32,086 nt of DNA from Thiotrichaceae bacterium. GTDB lineage: Bacteria > Pseudomonadota > Gammaproteobacteria > Thiotrichales > Thiotrichaceae. The notes beneath the pieces were generated by a model, which was not told where the DNA came from, searched no databases, and was given only the letters and a program-made list of their open reading frames with translations. Positions 17,122-25,859 of the stretch are shown piece by piece. The DNA lies in NCBI GenBank assembly GCA_015486375.1, contig WFRR01000039.1, positions 1 to 32,086 on the forward strand, written 5' to 3'. Positions within the stretch are counted from its first letter, which is position 1. Each line of letters opens with the position of its first letter. The translations under genes and the position numbers were made by a program.

Positions 17122-18553
17122 AGCGTTGTTGTACCCACTGAGAAAGCTCTGCTAAAAGCTTTTGATCACGTTCACTTGTTCGACTTTGAGCTAAGGTCAT
17201 TAATGTTTGCTGAAATTGTTCTAAAGTAAGATTACAGTCAAATTTACCATCAATAAGGCGAGCTTGACAGAATTCCTGCCAGCGTAAACGACCTGCTTCA
17301 GAGAGTAGTTCAGGGTAATTCCTAGCTTGATAGCGAGGTAGCAAGCTTTGGAGTCGAGGATCATTAAAATAACTCCCCTTCCATGTGACTAATTGGGCCG
17401 GCGTTAATTTTAATAATTGCCGACAACGCTGACGGTCTTCATTACTAATAAAATCTGAATATAAAGCAACATCAACATCAGGATCTTTCGTGTTATAGCT
17501 CCGTTTATAAACAGAGATTAATTTAGCTTGTAAGCTAGAATCAGACATTAATAATTGATAATTCTGATTGATTTGTTGCCAATCAATACCCCATTTCTTC
17601 GCTTGCACTTCATTAAGCGTCTTAGGTGGTGCTAAAGCAGGTGACTTATTAATATGCACCCCCTTTAAGGCAATACGCTCTTCACCTTGGGGCAAACTGA
17701 CGCTGGGGGTATAGAGTTTTTCTACAATGCTATCTGCATCTAATGAGAGTAATGTTTTCGGTGAAAAACGTAAGTTATAACAGATAATCTCATTCTTATT
17801 ATTAGGATGTCTTAATAAAGGTACGATCGGTGCAATACATCCCTTTTCGACGGAAAACATCCCTGAAATATGCAAAACAGGCTGTGGACTTTCTAAAGAT
17901 AAAAAGCGTTCAGCATACGACTTCTGACGCAATTTAAAATAGAAATCAAATAAACGCGGCTGTTTTTCTTTGACTAATTTCGCTAATGCAATGGTAGCAC
18001 GGACATCGACTAAAGCATCATGTGCGCCACTATGCTCAATGCCATTGGCAGCCGTTAAGTGTTCTAGTTTAAAACTTGCTAAGCCATCATCGCGTAATGG
18101 CCAGTTAATGCCTTCAGGACGTAAGGCGTGTGTCATACGCATTAAATCAATAATATCCCAACGACTATTATTGTTTTGCCAACTATGAGCATAAGGATCA
18201 ATAAAGTTACGATAAAATCCAAAACGCGTCACTTCATCATCAAAACGGATGCTGTTGTAACCGACTCCACAGGTATTTTCTCGGGCAAACTCTGCTTGAA
18301 TTGTGCCAAAAAAGCTGGCTTCATTGATCCCTTCTTGTTCAGCCTTTTGTGGGGTAATACCCGTCACTAATACCGCTTCTGGATGAGGTAAAAAATCCAA
18401 GCCAGGATAGCAGTACAACATAATAGGTTCACCGATAGGCTCTAAATTAGCATCGGTACGAATGGCTGCAAATTGAGAAGGACGATCGACCCTAGGATTG
18501 ATACCCCATGTTTCATAGTCATGCCAGAGAAAAGTAAGATTAGACATCTGCAT
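17108..18553 (-). CDS. sbcB: Exodeoxyribonuclease I
   Basis: 3'-to-5' single-strand DNA exonuclease used in recombination and mismatch repair. The 481 residues match the usual length (E. coli 475). The N-terminal DEDDh exonuclease domain begins FLWHDYETWGINP with Asp12 and Glu14, followed by RPSQFAAIRTD and later GYNSIRFDDEVTRF and SGAHDALVDVRAT, which supply the remaining His/Asp residues. The C-terminal part (PELLSEAGRLRWQEFCQARL) fits the ExoI extension. Two start ATGs lie 6 bp apart (18553 and 18547); the first is used here. Convergent with apbE. In I-F and I-E systems ExoI-like nucleases have been linked to prespacer trimming, but no such link is shown here. Confidence 0.95.
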   Translation of the reverse strand: MQMSNLTFLWHDYETWGINPRVDRPSQFAAIRTDANLEPIGEPIMLYCYPGLDFLPHPEAVLVTGITPQKAEQEGINEASFFGTIQAEFARENTCGVGYNSIRFDDEVTRFGFYRNFIDPYAHSWQNNNSRWDIIDLMRMTHALRPEGINWPLRDDGLASFKLEHLTAANGIEHSGAHDALVDVRATIALAKLVKEKQPRLFDFYFKLRQKSYAERFLSLESPQPVLHISGMFSVEKGCIAPIVPLLRHPNNKNEIICYNLRFSPKTLLSLDADSIVEKLYTPSVSLPQGEERIALKGVHINKSPALAPPKTLNEVQAKKWGIDWQQINQNYQLLMSDSSLQAKLISVYKRSYNTKDPDVDVALYSDFISNEDRQRCRQLLKLTPAQLVTWKGSYFNDPRLQSLLPRYQARNYPELLSEAGRLRWQEFCQARLIDGKFDCNLTLEQFQQTLMTLAQSRTSERDQKLLAELSQWVQQRFMGV

Positions 18554-18650
18554 AAATCGTGTTACCCATAATTGGTGATACTGAGTTTAAGAGGGTAGTT
18601 TAATTTCTTTGTGTTGTCCCATTGTCATGATCGCATCATAGCAGCCAGCC

Positions 18651-18697
18651 AGATCAACATAAATAATACAAAGAAACTGTAGAATTTATGTTGATCT
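18651..18697. repeat. Perfect 14-bp inverted repeat between sbcB and the 18712 gene
   Basis: AGATCAACATAAAT (18651-18664) is the exact reverse complement of 18684-18697, with a 19-base loop. Neither strand has a T-run directly after the stem, so it is not a classic terminator. Part of the loop (18665-18676, AATACAAAGAAA) can pair instead with 18604-18615 (TTTCTTTGTGTT, one mismatch), giving two mutually exclusive folds. The position suits either the 3' end of the 18712 transcript or the leader of sbcB. Confidence 0.7.
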
Positions 18698-18711
18698 ATA
18701 TTTGAAAAATG

Positions 18712-19578
18712 TTACTTAAGAATATTTCTTGCCAGTAGTTCAACAGATGCCCAATAGTGACCTTGTTTACCTGAAGGTCGAATATCTAAGATTTTAACCT
18801 GATCACCAGAAGCCAATGTATTCATTACTTTTGATAGTCGTGACGGTTTTTTAGCCCGCATATACACTGAATAATCTAATTTGTAATCTTTTCCTTTGCT
18901 CGGTAATTTCTTATCAATACTTAGAATTTTTTCAGCCCAACTATTATTGATGTACTGACCAATATAAATCCATCCTACCTTTTTGTTAGCACTGACTTGT
19001 AATGGGGAGTTACTTGAGCCTTGTTTAGCTAGTTGAGTGGTAGGAGCGTTGTTATGTCGACTATTATTATTCGAGGCTTCAGATAAGAGAGTCTTTCTAT
19101 ATTGTGACACTTGTTGCTGAATCTTATTCTGACTTTCATTAATCGCTGTTTGTAAATTTTGTGTTAGTTTCGTATTAATATTGCTATCTTGCGTTTGCGT
19201 ATTGCTAGCCACTTTAATGGTATTTTGTATGCTATCACTATTAGTCTCAGTCTGGGAAAGTGCAATATTATCTATTTCAACTTGTTTAGCAATGGCGTGA
19301 ATAATGGCATTTTCCATTTCCAGGCTCTCTTTTTCCTGACTTAGTGCATCTTGTACCGCTTGATTAAGTGCTAAAGTCAGTGTTTCTTCATTTTTAAGTT
19401 TTAGTCGAATATGCTCTCTTTCAGAGGCAATGCGCTGATCTTCTTCTTCAAGAGCAAGCTGCACCAGATTATTCAGTTTTAATATAAATGTATCTTGGGA
19501 AGCATAGCTGACACAAGGGATTAAAGCGGACAATAGCAAGCAGCTTGAAAAAGCAACTTTATTGATGGAAAATTTCAT
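18712..19578 (-). CDS. Secreted coiled-coil protein with C-terminal SH3-like domain
   Basis: A 288-residue exported protein: signal peptide 1-26 (cleavage near SYASQ), a long Glu/Gln-rich helical region with heptad-like character (about 30-165), a Ser/Asn/Thr-rich linker (about 168-198), and a C-terminal module (201-283). That module starts GWIYIGQYINNSWAEKIL and ends GDQVKILDIRPSG...YWASVEL, the pattern of a bacterial SH3-like domain. The domain suggests binding to cell-wall peptides or another envelope protein. Overall family not recognised. GGATATACATA precedes the ATG. Upstream lies a 357-bp gene-free stretch that should carry its promoter. Confidence 0.75.
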   Translation of the reverse strand: MKFSINKVAFSSCLLLSALIPCVSYASQDTFILKLNNLVQLALEEEDQRIASEREHIRLKLKNEETLTLALNQAVQDALSQEKESLEMENAIIHAIAKQVEIDNIALSQTETNSDSIQNTIKVASNTQTQDSNINTKLTQNLQTAINESQNKIQQQVSQYRKTLLSEASNNNSRHNNAPTTQLAKQGSSNSPLQVSANKKVGWIYIGQYINNSWAEKILSIDKKLPSKGKDYKLDYSVYMRAKKPSRLSKVMNTLASGDQVKILDIRPSGKQGHYWASVELLARNILK

Positions 19579-19935
19579 TATGTATATCCAAGGATTGAGA
19601 GAGATTTAGGGCTTGATCACCGTCAATGAGTCACTAATGACGCGTTTGTTAGCAATACTGATGCATGAATATAATGAACTTTCCCTTAACGCTTACTTAC
19701 TATACTTATAACTGTTATTAGTTTATTCAATTAATATCAGGTAGGGCTTTAGCCATAAATTTCACATTTTTGTTAATCACAATTAATACTAACCCTATTT
19801 AGCTTTTAACTGTTTAATTTTTATTCGCATTGTACATAAAGAGATCAATAAGTAAACTATGAATTCTACTTAATTTTTCAAGCACGGACAGTTAAGCGGT
19901 ATTTTCAAGTGGTTGTATATCAAAAAGACCGTATC
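19579..19935. other. Gene-free stretch of 357 bp
   Basis: No ORF of useful length with a ribosome-binding site is seen on either strand. The stretch is AT-rich; near the left end CGTCA and TGACG (19621-19642) form a short spaced inverted repeat around ATGAGTCACTAA, about 45-65 bases upstream of the gene starting at 19578, and could be an operator. The right part, after the CAP-domain gene's stop, shows no clear terminator. Confidence 0.6.
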
Positions 19936-21336
19936 TTATTCCAGAAAATTTAAAAAAGATTTAGTCTTAAATTGCCATTGTAGCGTTTGATTTTTATGAT
20001 TAATTTGAACATCCACTTTGACACGATATATTGTTCCCCAATGTAATTTTTGTAGTGGAAACCATGCAAATTCTCGTTGTTTTAGCTTTTTATTAGGATC
20101 ATTTTTCTTACTTAATGCGCGTATATTGTTGACTAAATACCACTGTTTAGTCTTGATATCCTGATATTCTAATTGGAATTTAATAACCTTAACTTGTTGT
20201 ACTTTATACGGATTAAACTGTAATGAAATAGGGTATCCACTTTCTTCTAGATCAGGTAAAGGGTCGGGAATTTCTCGATAAAATGCCACATCAACTTGCT
20301 GCATATTATTTGCAGGCCAAGGTAAATACATTGCTTGTTGCTGATAACGCTGCTCATCCAATTGCTGCATAGCTTCAACACTGATCTTGTGTTTAGCAGT
20401 ATTACAGCTTTGATAATAACGACCACTTTGCGTATATTGACCGGCTTTAGGCACAGCATCACAACGCGTCTTTAACCAATAAGCAGGTACTTTTTGAGGA
20501 GTATCACAAATTTCATAATAACGACCATTACCCCGATATTTTGCACCTGTAGGTGGGTTACGACATAGATTTTCTAACCAACTCGCTTTGATTTTTAGTG
20601 AGTTACCGCATAATTTATAATAAGAACCTGCGCCTTTTAATAGTGCCGATTGTGGCGGTGATTGACACATTTTTTTCATATAGGCAGCATTGAGCAATAC
20701 CCCATTGTTACAACGATGTTTAAAGGGGGCTGCAAATATATCTTGCTTACGAATAGAGCTACAAAGCTGATTCCAGTAATTTTCGGTGACTTTTTTACCG
20801 AGGCAATCGTAAGCCTTTCCCGATAACGTTTGTTGGGAAGGGTGACGACAAATTTGAGATAAATCACTACGCCCCATATTGTAAACATACACTTTTTTAC
20901 TAATTCCTACGCCCATTTCATCAATTAAAAAATTAAGAAATCCAAAACGGTGATAAATGCCCGACATCAGTAACTCAGTAGAAGATAGTTCGTCTAGATT
21001 GCCTAAACTAATATTTTCCGAAACGCTATGATGGGGATAGTTTTCTACTTGCGTTCGTTCTCGTACTGTTTTACCTGTAAATCCTGCATTGCCACGTATT
21101 TCACCATGAGCATCCTGCATACTTTTAATATTTTCTTGTTCAATATGAGAAAGATAGTCTGCATGGTTTTTTGCAGAACGATTCAATGCTTGAGACGAAG
21201 ATAAAGTATTTAAACCCACTGCCTGACGATATTGATTCACCTGCTCAAGTGCATCAGCCATTAGCATTGATGAATCGAGGGCTAAATATAAAACCCCAAG
21301 TGGCATTGCAATGAGTTTATTAGAGATATATTTCAT
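19936..21336 (-). CDS. Secreted CAP-domain protein with five Cys-containing repeats
   Basis: A 466-residue exported protein (signal peptide about 1-27). Residues 30-155 form a CAP/SCP-PR1 (YkwD-type) domain, with ALEQVNQYRQAVGLNTL, the site residues His58 (NHADYL), Glu107 (SENIS) and His129 (IYHRFGFL), and the GVG strand. Residues 161-320 hold five degenerate repeats of about 32 residues, each with two cysteines or their positions. The clearest are CQSPPQ...GSYYKLC, CRNPPTG...GRYYEIC and CDAVPKAG...GRYYQSC, separated by an xWLxxLC segment. The C-terminal 330-466 is beta-rich (WFPLQKLHWGTIYRVKVDV). The start at 21336 follows GGAAATTTT; a longer in-frame start at 21384 would put 16 odd residues before the signal peptide. 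It is likely an extracytoplasmic protein with disulfides; its role is unknown. Confidence 0.83.
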   Translation of the reverse strand: MKYISNKLIAMPLGVLYLALDSSMLMADALEQVNQYRQAVGLNTLSSSQALNRSAKNHADYLSHIEQENIKSMQDAHGEIRGNAGFTGKTVRERTQVENYPHHSVSENISLGNLDELSSTELLMSGIYHRFGFLNFLIDEMGVGISKKVYVYNMGRSDLSQICRHPSQQTLSGKAYDCLGKKVTENYWNQLCSSIRKQDIFAAPFKHRCNNGVLLNAAYMKKMCQSPPQSALLKGAGSYYKLCGNSLKIKASWLENLCRNPPTGAKYRGNGRYYEICDTPQKVPAYWLKTRCDAVPKAGQYTQSGRYYQSCNTAKHKISVEAMQQLDEQRYQQQAMYLPWPANNMQQVDVAFYREIPDPLPDLEESGYPISLQFNPYKVQQVKVIKFQLEYQDIKTKQWYLVNNIRALSKKNDPNKKLKQREFAWFPLQKLHWGTIYRVKVDVQINHKNQTLQWQFKTKSFLNFLE

Positions 21337-21465
21337 AAAAATTTCCAACTTAATCAAAACTATATGACAAAATATTGCAAACATTGTTCAGCTACTTTAG
21401 CACTACTTCATCCCATTTCTGCGATGTAATCACTGATATTATAAAATATTGTGAATGATGATTGT

Positions 21466-23148
21466 TCAAAAATAATCGCTTTGTCTTGGTACAGCACTGA
21501 GTAGACGCTGTGTATAAGTATGTTGAGGATTACCACAAACTTCTGCCGTTTTACCCCGTTCCACAATTTTACCCTGATGCATGACCAACGTTTGGTCACT
21601 TAAATATTCCACTACGGCAATATTATGGGTAATAAAGATAAGCGCAAGTGCTTGTTGTTGTCGAATTTCTAGTAATAATTGCAAAATTTCTGCTTGGACA
21701 GAGACATCCAAAGCACTGGTAATTTCATCACAGACAATAAAGTCAGGATTAAGTATTAAAGCCCGGGCTAAACCAATCCGTTGACGTTGTCCCCCTGAGA
21801 ATTCATGAGGGTAGCGCCATAGGTACTCCCGTTTTAAATGGACTTTTTCCAGCACCTGTGCGGCTATTTCGACTCGCTCTTCATCCGATAAACCAATACC
21901 ATGAACTTTCATCGGCTCGGTTAATGTTGTAACAATATGCAAACGGGGATTGAGCGATGACTGTGGATCTTGAAAAGCGATTTGCATTTTAGGACGTAAG
22001 GGTTTTAATTGGCGTTGTGACAAACCCACTAATTCCTTACCCCGCATTTTTATACTGCCTGATGTCACTGTTTCCAGTTGTACTATGCTACGTCCCAAGG
22101 TGGTTTTACCACAGCCTGATTCGCCCACCAATGCCACAATTTCACCTTTAGATAAAGTGAAATCAACATTATCAACAGCTCGCACATAATCAACAGTACG
22201 TTGTAAAAGACCTTTTTTAATCGGAAACCAAACTTTTAATTTTTTAACCTCGATTAAAGGTAATTTCAGTGACATATCCGATAACATTTCCATCGGACGG
22301 GCTTGAGAGGGAACACGAGGTAAGTTTTCGGGTAAGGACGCTAAGAGTTTTTTTGAGTAGGCATGTTGCGGATCACGTAGCACTTGCTGCATTGCACCGA
22401 CTTCAACCAGTTTTCCCTGTTGCATGACCCCAACTTGATCAGCCATTTGTGCAACGACACCAAAATCATGAGTAATAAATAAAATGCTCATGCCAATACG
22501 GGTTTGCAAATCGCGCATCAGTTTTAATATTTCAGCCTGAATCGTGACATCCAATGCAGTGGTTGGCTCATCGGCAATTAAAAGATCAGGTTCACACGCT
22601 AACGCCATAGCAATCATAACCCGTTGCCGTTGTCCACCCGAAAGGTGATGCGGATATTGATTAAAGCGTTGTTCCAACTGTGGCATTTTTACTTGTTGCA
22701 ATACTTCCATAGCACGGTGTTGTGCGGCTTCATCTGACATATCAGGATGATGCAATTGCAATGTTTCCACGATTTGCTCACCAATCGTAAAAACAGGATT
22801 AAGCGAACTCATGGGTTCTTGAAAAATCATCGCAATACGTGCGCCACGAATTTGACAAAGCTGCTGTTCTTCTAACTTTAAAATATCCACCACAGCATTT
22901 TTTGGGTCAGAATTGCCTTGGGTGATGTTGTATTCAAAGTTTAGCCTACCACTGATTTTATCCACGACATATTGTGGTAAGAGTTGAATCAATGATAAAG
23001 CAGTAATGGATTTGCCACTGCCTGATTCACCGACAAGACAGAAAGTTTTACCTTTTTCTAGACGAAAACTAATATTATCGACTGCGTGAATTAGTTCATT
23101 TTCAGATCGCAAGGTGACACAGAGATTTTGTATATCTAATAAGCACAT
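21466..23148 (-). CDS. yejF: Peptide ABC transporter, double ATP-binding protein (YejF-like)
   Basis: Energises the Yej oligopeptide importer. The 560-residue protein is a tandem of two ABC ATPases. The first half has Walker A GESGSGKS, signature [15 protein letters not shown] and Walker [13 protein letters not shown]. The second half has [24 protein letters not shown] and [12 protein letters not shown]. Each is followed by the oligopeptide/dipeptide-transporter C-terminal extension with an RxPQHxYxxxLL pattern ([11 protein letters not shown] and [11 protein letters not shown]). The fused form and the gene order identify it as YejF rather than OppD or OppF. I start at MCLLDIQ (23148), one base after the yejE stop; the longer frame to 23226 lies wholly inside yejE. 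Confidence 0.93.
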   Translation of the reverse strand: MCLLDIQNLCVTLRSENELIHAVDNISFRLEKGKTFCLVGESGSGKSITALSLIQLLPQYVVDKISGRLNFEYNITQGNSDPKNAVVDILKLEEQQLCQIRGARIAMIFQEPMSSLNPVFTIGEQIVETLQLHHPDMSDEAAQHRAMEVLQQVKMPQLEQRFNQYPHHLSGGQRQRVMIAMALACEPDLLIADEPTTALDVTIQAEILKLMRDLQTRIGMSILFITHDFGVVAQMADQVGVMQQGKLVEVGAMQQVLRDPQHAYSKKLLASLPENLPRVPSQARPMEMLSDMSLKLPLIEVKKLKVWFPIKKGLLQRTVDYVRAVDNVDFTLSKGEIVALVGESGCGKTTLGRSIVQLETVTSGSIKMRGKELVGLSQRQLKPLRPKMQIAFQDPQSSLNPRLHIVTTLTEPMKVHGIGLSDEERVEIAAQVLEKVHLKREYLWRYPHEFSGGQRQRIGLARALILNPDFIVCDEITSALDVSVQAEILQLLLEIRQQQALALIFITHNIAVVEYLSDQTLVMHQGKIVERGKTAEVCGNPQHTYTQRLLSAVPRQSDYF

Positions 23149-23149
23149 T

Positions 23150-24370
23150 TTAAGAGACCCCTGCTTTTTGTGATAACTGTGGATCAATCGCATCACGTAA
23201 AGCTTCACCGAGTAGATTGTAAGCAAATACAGTCATAAAGATTGCCCCTCCAGGAAAAACAGCCATCCACCAATGAAAAGATGAAGATTGCACCGCTTGA
23301 TTTAGCATCTGTCCCCATGAAGGTGCATCCACTAAACCTAAACCTAAAAAGCTTAGTGTGGCTTCGGCTAAAATGGCAGAAGCAACCCCGAAACTTGCAG
23401 CAACTAATAAGGGTGCAATCCCATTGGGCAACATATGTCTAAATAGAATAGACCTAAGTGGTAAGCCACTTGCAATCGCGGCTTGAATATAGTCTTGTTT
23501 TCGCAATTTAAGGAATTCAGCCCGAATATAACGGGCATAGCCTGACCATGAAGTAATCCCAATAATCACCATCATCATATACATACTGCGGCCAAAAAAA
23601 GCGACAAAGGTAAGCAGTAAAAATAGCGTTGGCACAGCTTCAAAGATTTCAACCAAACGCATGCCAATCATATCAATAATGCCTGAAAAGTAGCCCATTA
23701 AACCGCCAATAATGACTCCGATAAACATCGCAATACCCGTGGCAATAAAACCAATGCCAAGTGCAATACGTGAAGCATGAATCATACGGCTCATCACATC
23801 CGCCCCATTTTCTTCTGTCCCCATCCAATGCAAACGATTTGCCTGAACTTTTTCTAGTTCGCTGCCAGTTTGATGTATTGGTTGAGCAAAAGGAGCTTCT
23901 AACCCCGTATCGCCATAATCACGCAGATAATCTCGGGGTGAATACGGTATAGGCGGCATAATCTGCCAATCTGCGCTCTGTAGTGAAGCATTACGATAAT
24001 TATCATAAATAATTACCGCAGGAGGAGAAACAAAGCGATTCGCTAATAAACTACTAATCACGATGACCAGTAATAAGATGCCTAACTTTAGAGGATGACT
24101 TAAGCTTAATTTCCATAATAAAAGTCCCGTAAAAAATACGCTTAAAACAATTACGTCTTCAACCGTTAGTAAACTTAAAATAGGAAAGTGTAAACCTGTT
24201 TCAGCGTGATAACTTAATAATGGGGCGGTATTGGCAATAAAGGGCGCAAAGGTAGCGATGATAAGGAGTAAAAATATCCATGCAATACCCATTTTTGCAC
24301 TGATACGACGAAAGGCTTTGGAAAGAATTCGTTGTCCAAAAGATTGTTGACTCATATTATTTTTATTCAT
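23150..24370 (-). CDS. yejE: Peptide ABC transporter permease (YejE-like), enlarged
   Basis: Inner-membrane permease of the Yej importer. The C-terminal part is standard DppC/OppC type, with GTEENGADVMSRMIHASRIALGIGF and the coupling-helix region YIRAEFLKLRKQDYIQAAIASGLPL followed by LATLSFLGLG-like AEATLSFLGLGLVDAPSWG. The 406 residues exceed E. coli YejE (341). The excess lies near the N-terminus, after the first membrane helix (28-47): two further hydrophobic segments at about 71-90 and 94-110, then a periplasmic-type stretch rich in Tyr, Arg and Asp. The ATG at 24370 overlaps the yejB end by 8 bp; a second start (MSQQSF) lies 15 bp on. Confidence 0.92.
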   Translation of the reverse strand: MNKNNMSQQSFGQRILSKAFRRISAKMGIAWIFLLLIIATFAPFIANTAPLLSYHAETGLHFPILSLLTVEDVIVLSVFFTGLLLWKLSLSHPLKLGILLLVIVISSLLANRFVSPPAVIIYDNYRNASLQSADWQIMPPIPYSPRDYLRDYGDTGLEAPFAQPIHQTGSELEKVQANRLHWMGTEENGADVMSRMIHASRIALGIGFIATGIAMFIGVIIGGLMGYFSGIIDMIGMRLVEIFEAVPTLFLLLTFVAFFGRSMYMMMVIIGITSWSGYARYIRAEFLKLRKQDYIQAAIASGLPLRSILFRHMLPNGIAPLLVAASFGVASAILAEATLSFLGLGLVDAPSWGQMLNQAVQSSSFHWWMAVFPGGAIFMTVFAYNLLGEALRDAIDPQLSQKAGVS

Positions 24371-25742
24371 AACTCACTCGTGGATCAACTAAAGTGTAAA
24401 GAAAATCGGCTAGGAGATAACCAATCAAGGTTAAAAAACCACTTACATAGGTAATTGATAATACTAATTCACGATCTCGACTTTTTACCGCTTCAATCGC
24501 AAGTTGTCCCATGCCTTCAATACTAAATATTTGTTCAACAATCAGTGAACCTGCCATTAAAGCCGGTAATAAACCTGCGGAAGCCGTAATGAGGGGTAAT
24601 AAGCTATTCCGAAAAACGTGATGCCATAATACTTCTTTTTCAGCCACCCCTTTAGCCCGTGCCGTACGGGCGTAATCAGAGTTTAAATTTTCTAGTACAG
24701 CCGTTCGGGTTAGTTTAGCTAATGCCGCAAAACCACCATACGATAAACATAAAATTGGTAAGGTCAAATGCCAAAAATTATCGAATAAATAACCGCGTAC
24801 AAAACCTGCCTCCAAACTATTCATGGCGAGTAATAAACCAATTCCTGCACCGATAAAGCCTAAACCTGCAATACGAAATAATTTAAAATCTGTCCATGCT
24901 AAAACAGCTAAAGTCGAGCCTAATAAAGATGGCCAAAAGATCCAATTTAACGTGAGTGATAAAGGATGAGAATTTGCCATCCATAAACCCAATGCAACGC
25001 CCAATAGTGCAAAGAATGCAATGCGTATTTGAAAGTGCTTGAGGCGACTTAGGCTGATGGTCAATATTGCTCCTAGAGAGCTATAAATAAAAACTTTGGC
25101 AATATCCCATATTGAAACCCAATGCGGTAAAAAAGGCATATTTTTAGCAGAATAACTGCTCAGTCCTGCGGTGGGAAACCATTGCCAATGTTGAATATTG
25201 GCAAAAAATCCGATCAGTAATACCCCTGCTAACATGGTCGGTACAGACCATAGCCCTAACATAATGACACTGGAGCTGACATCAAAACGTCCATCTCGAT
25301 CAGTTGCGGCTTTCATACCAATCGTAATGGCCAGAATATATATCAGGGGAATACTGAGGACATTCAGTAATAAAGTAATGGGAATCCGTTCCGATAAAAT
25401 ATCTGCCACAGGACGACCATAATAAAGGCTTTCACCTAAATCAGAGCCTTTACTAAAAGAGAAATCGCCGAAATTATTCTTGTCATCCAGTTTAAAACCC
25501 ACTGGAGAAATATTATTAAGCCAACGTAAATACTGCATATAGGCAGGTTGATCAAGACCATAGCGTTTATTGTAATAGTCCATTAATGCCTGTTTTTCTT
25601 GGGGTTTCATATCTGCTCCCCCGACTAAACTTTGTGCCGTAATCCCTCCAGGGGCGGCAGCCATAATGGTAAATACAACAATCGTAATCCCTAACAAGGT
25701 GGGAATCATTAAAAGTAAACGTCGAATAATATAATTTAACAA
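24363..25742 (-). CDS. yejB: Peptide ABC transporter permease (YejB-like), enlarged
   Basis: Inner-membrane permease of the Yej importer, DppB/OppB type. It starts MLNYIIRRLLLMIPTLLGI with a TTG start codon (complement of 25740-25742). The C-terminal core has GGFAALAKLTRTAVLENLNSD and YARTARAKGVAEKEV, the coupling helix region. It is 459 residues against about 364 in E. coli. The extra roughly 100 residues lie between the YejB-typical FPTAGLSSYSAKNMPFLPHW (189-208) and DNFWHLTLPILCLSYGGFA (321-339). This insert (about 212-318) has four hydrophobic segments near 217-231, 243-256, 266-286 and 291-307, an even number that keeps the topology of the core. No yejA-type binding-protein gene lies upstream. 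Confidence 0.92.
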   Translation of the reverse strand: MLNYIIRRLLLMIPTLLGITIVVFTIMAAAPGGITAQSLVGGADMKPQEKQALMDYYNKRYGLDQPAYMQYLRWLNNISPVGFKLDDKNNFGDFSFSKGSDLGESLYYGRPVADILSERIPITLLLNVLSIPLIYILAITIGMKAATDRDGRFDVSSSVIMLGLWSVPTMLAGVLLIGFFANIQHWQWFPTAGLSSYSAKNMPFLPHWVSIWDIAKVFIYSSLGAILTISLSRLKHFQIRIAFFALLGVALGLWMANSHPLSLTLNWIFWPSLLGSTLAVLAWTDFKLFRIAGLGFIGAGIGLLLAMNSLEAGFVRGYLFDNFWHLTLPILCLSYGGFAALAKLTRTAVLENLNSDYARTARAKGVAEKEVLWHHVFRNSLLPLITASAGLLPALMAGSLIVEQIFSIEGMGQLAIEAVKSRDRELVLSITYVSGFLTLIGYLLADFLYTLVDPRVSYE

Positions 25743-25747
25743 GGCGT

Positions 25748-25780
25748 AGTCTCTTATTCTTAATATTGAATATTGAGACT
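25748..25780. promoter_or_regulatory. Inverted repeat in the yejB-cas1 divergent region
   Basis: AGTCTC-T-TATTC (25748-25759) faces GAATA-TT-GAGACT (25768-25780), an imperfect 11-bp inverted repeat with an 8-base centre. It begins 6 bp from the yejB start codon, so on the minus strand it lies in the yejB leader; for cas1 it is about 80 bp upstream. It could be an operator or an RNA hairpin affecting yejB. Confidence 0.45.
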
Positions 25781-25859
25781 AATAGTAGCAGTAAATTTGT
25801 CTTAGTGACTTCTTCCAACAGATTTAAGGCATTATCAAATTTTATCGTGGAAAATATTT

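Noticed and set aside
23149-23226. Upstream extension of yejF
   Set aside because: It lies entirely inside yejE; the ATG at 23148 matches the family's usual start, one base after the yejE stop.
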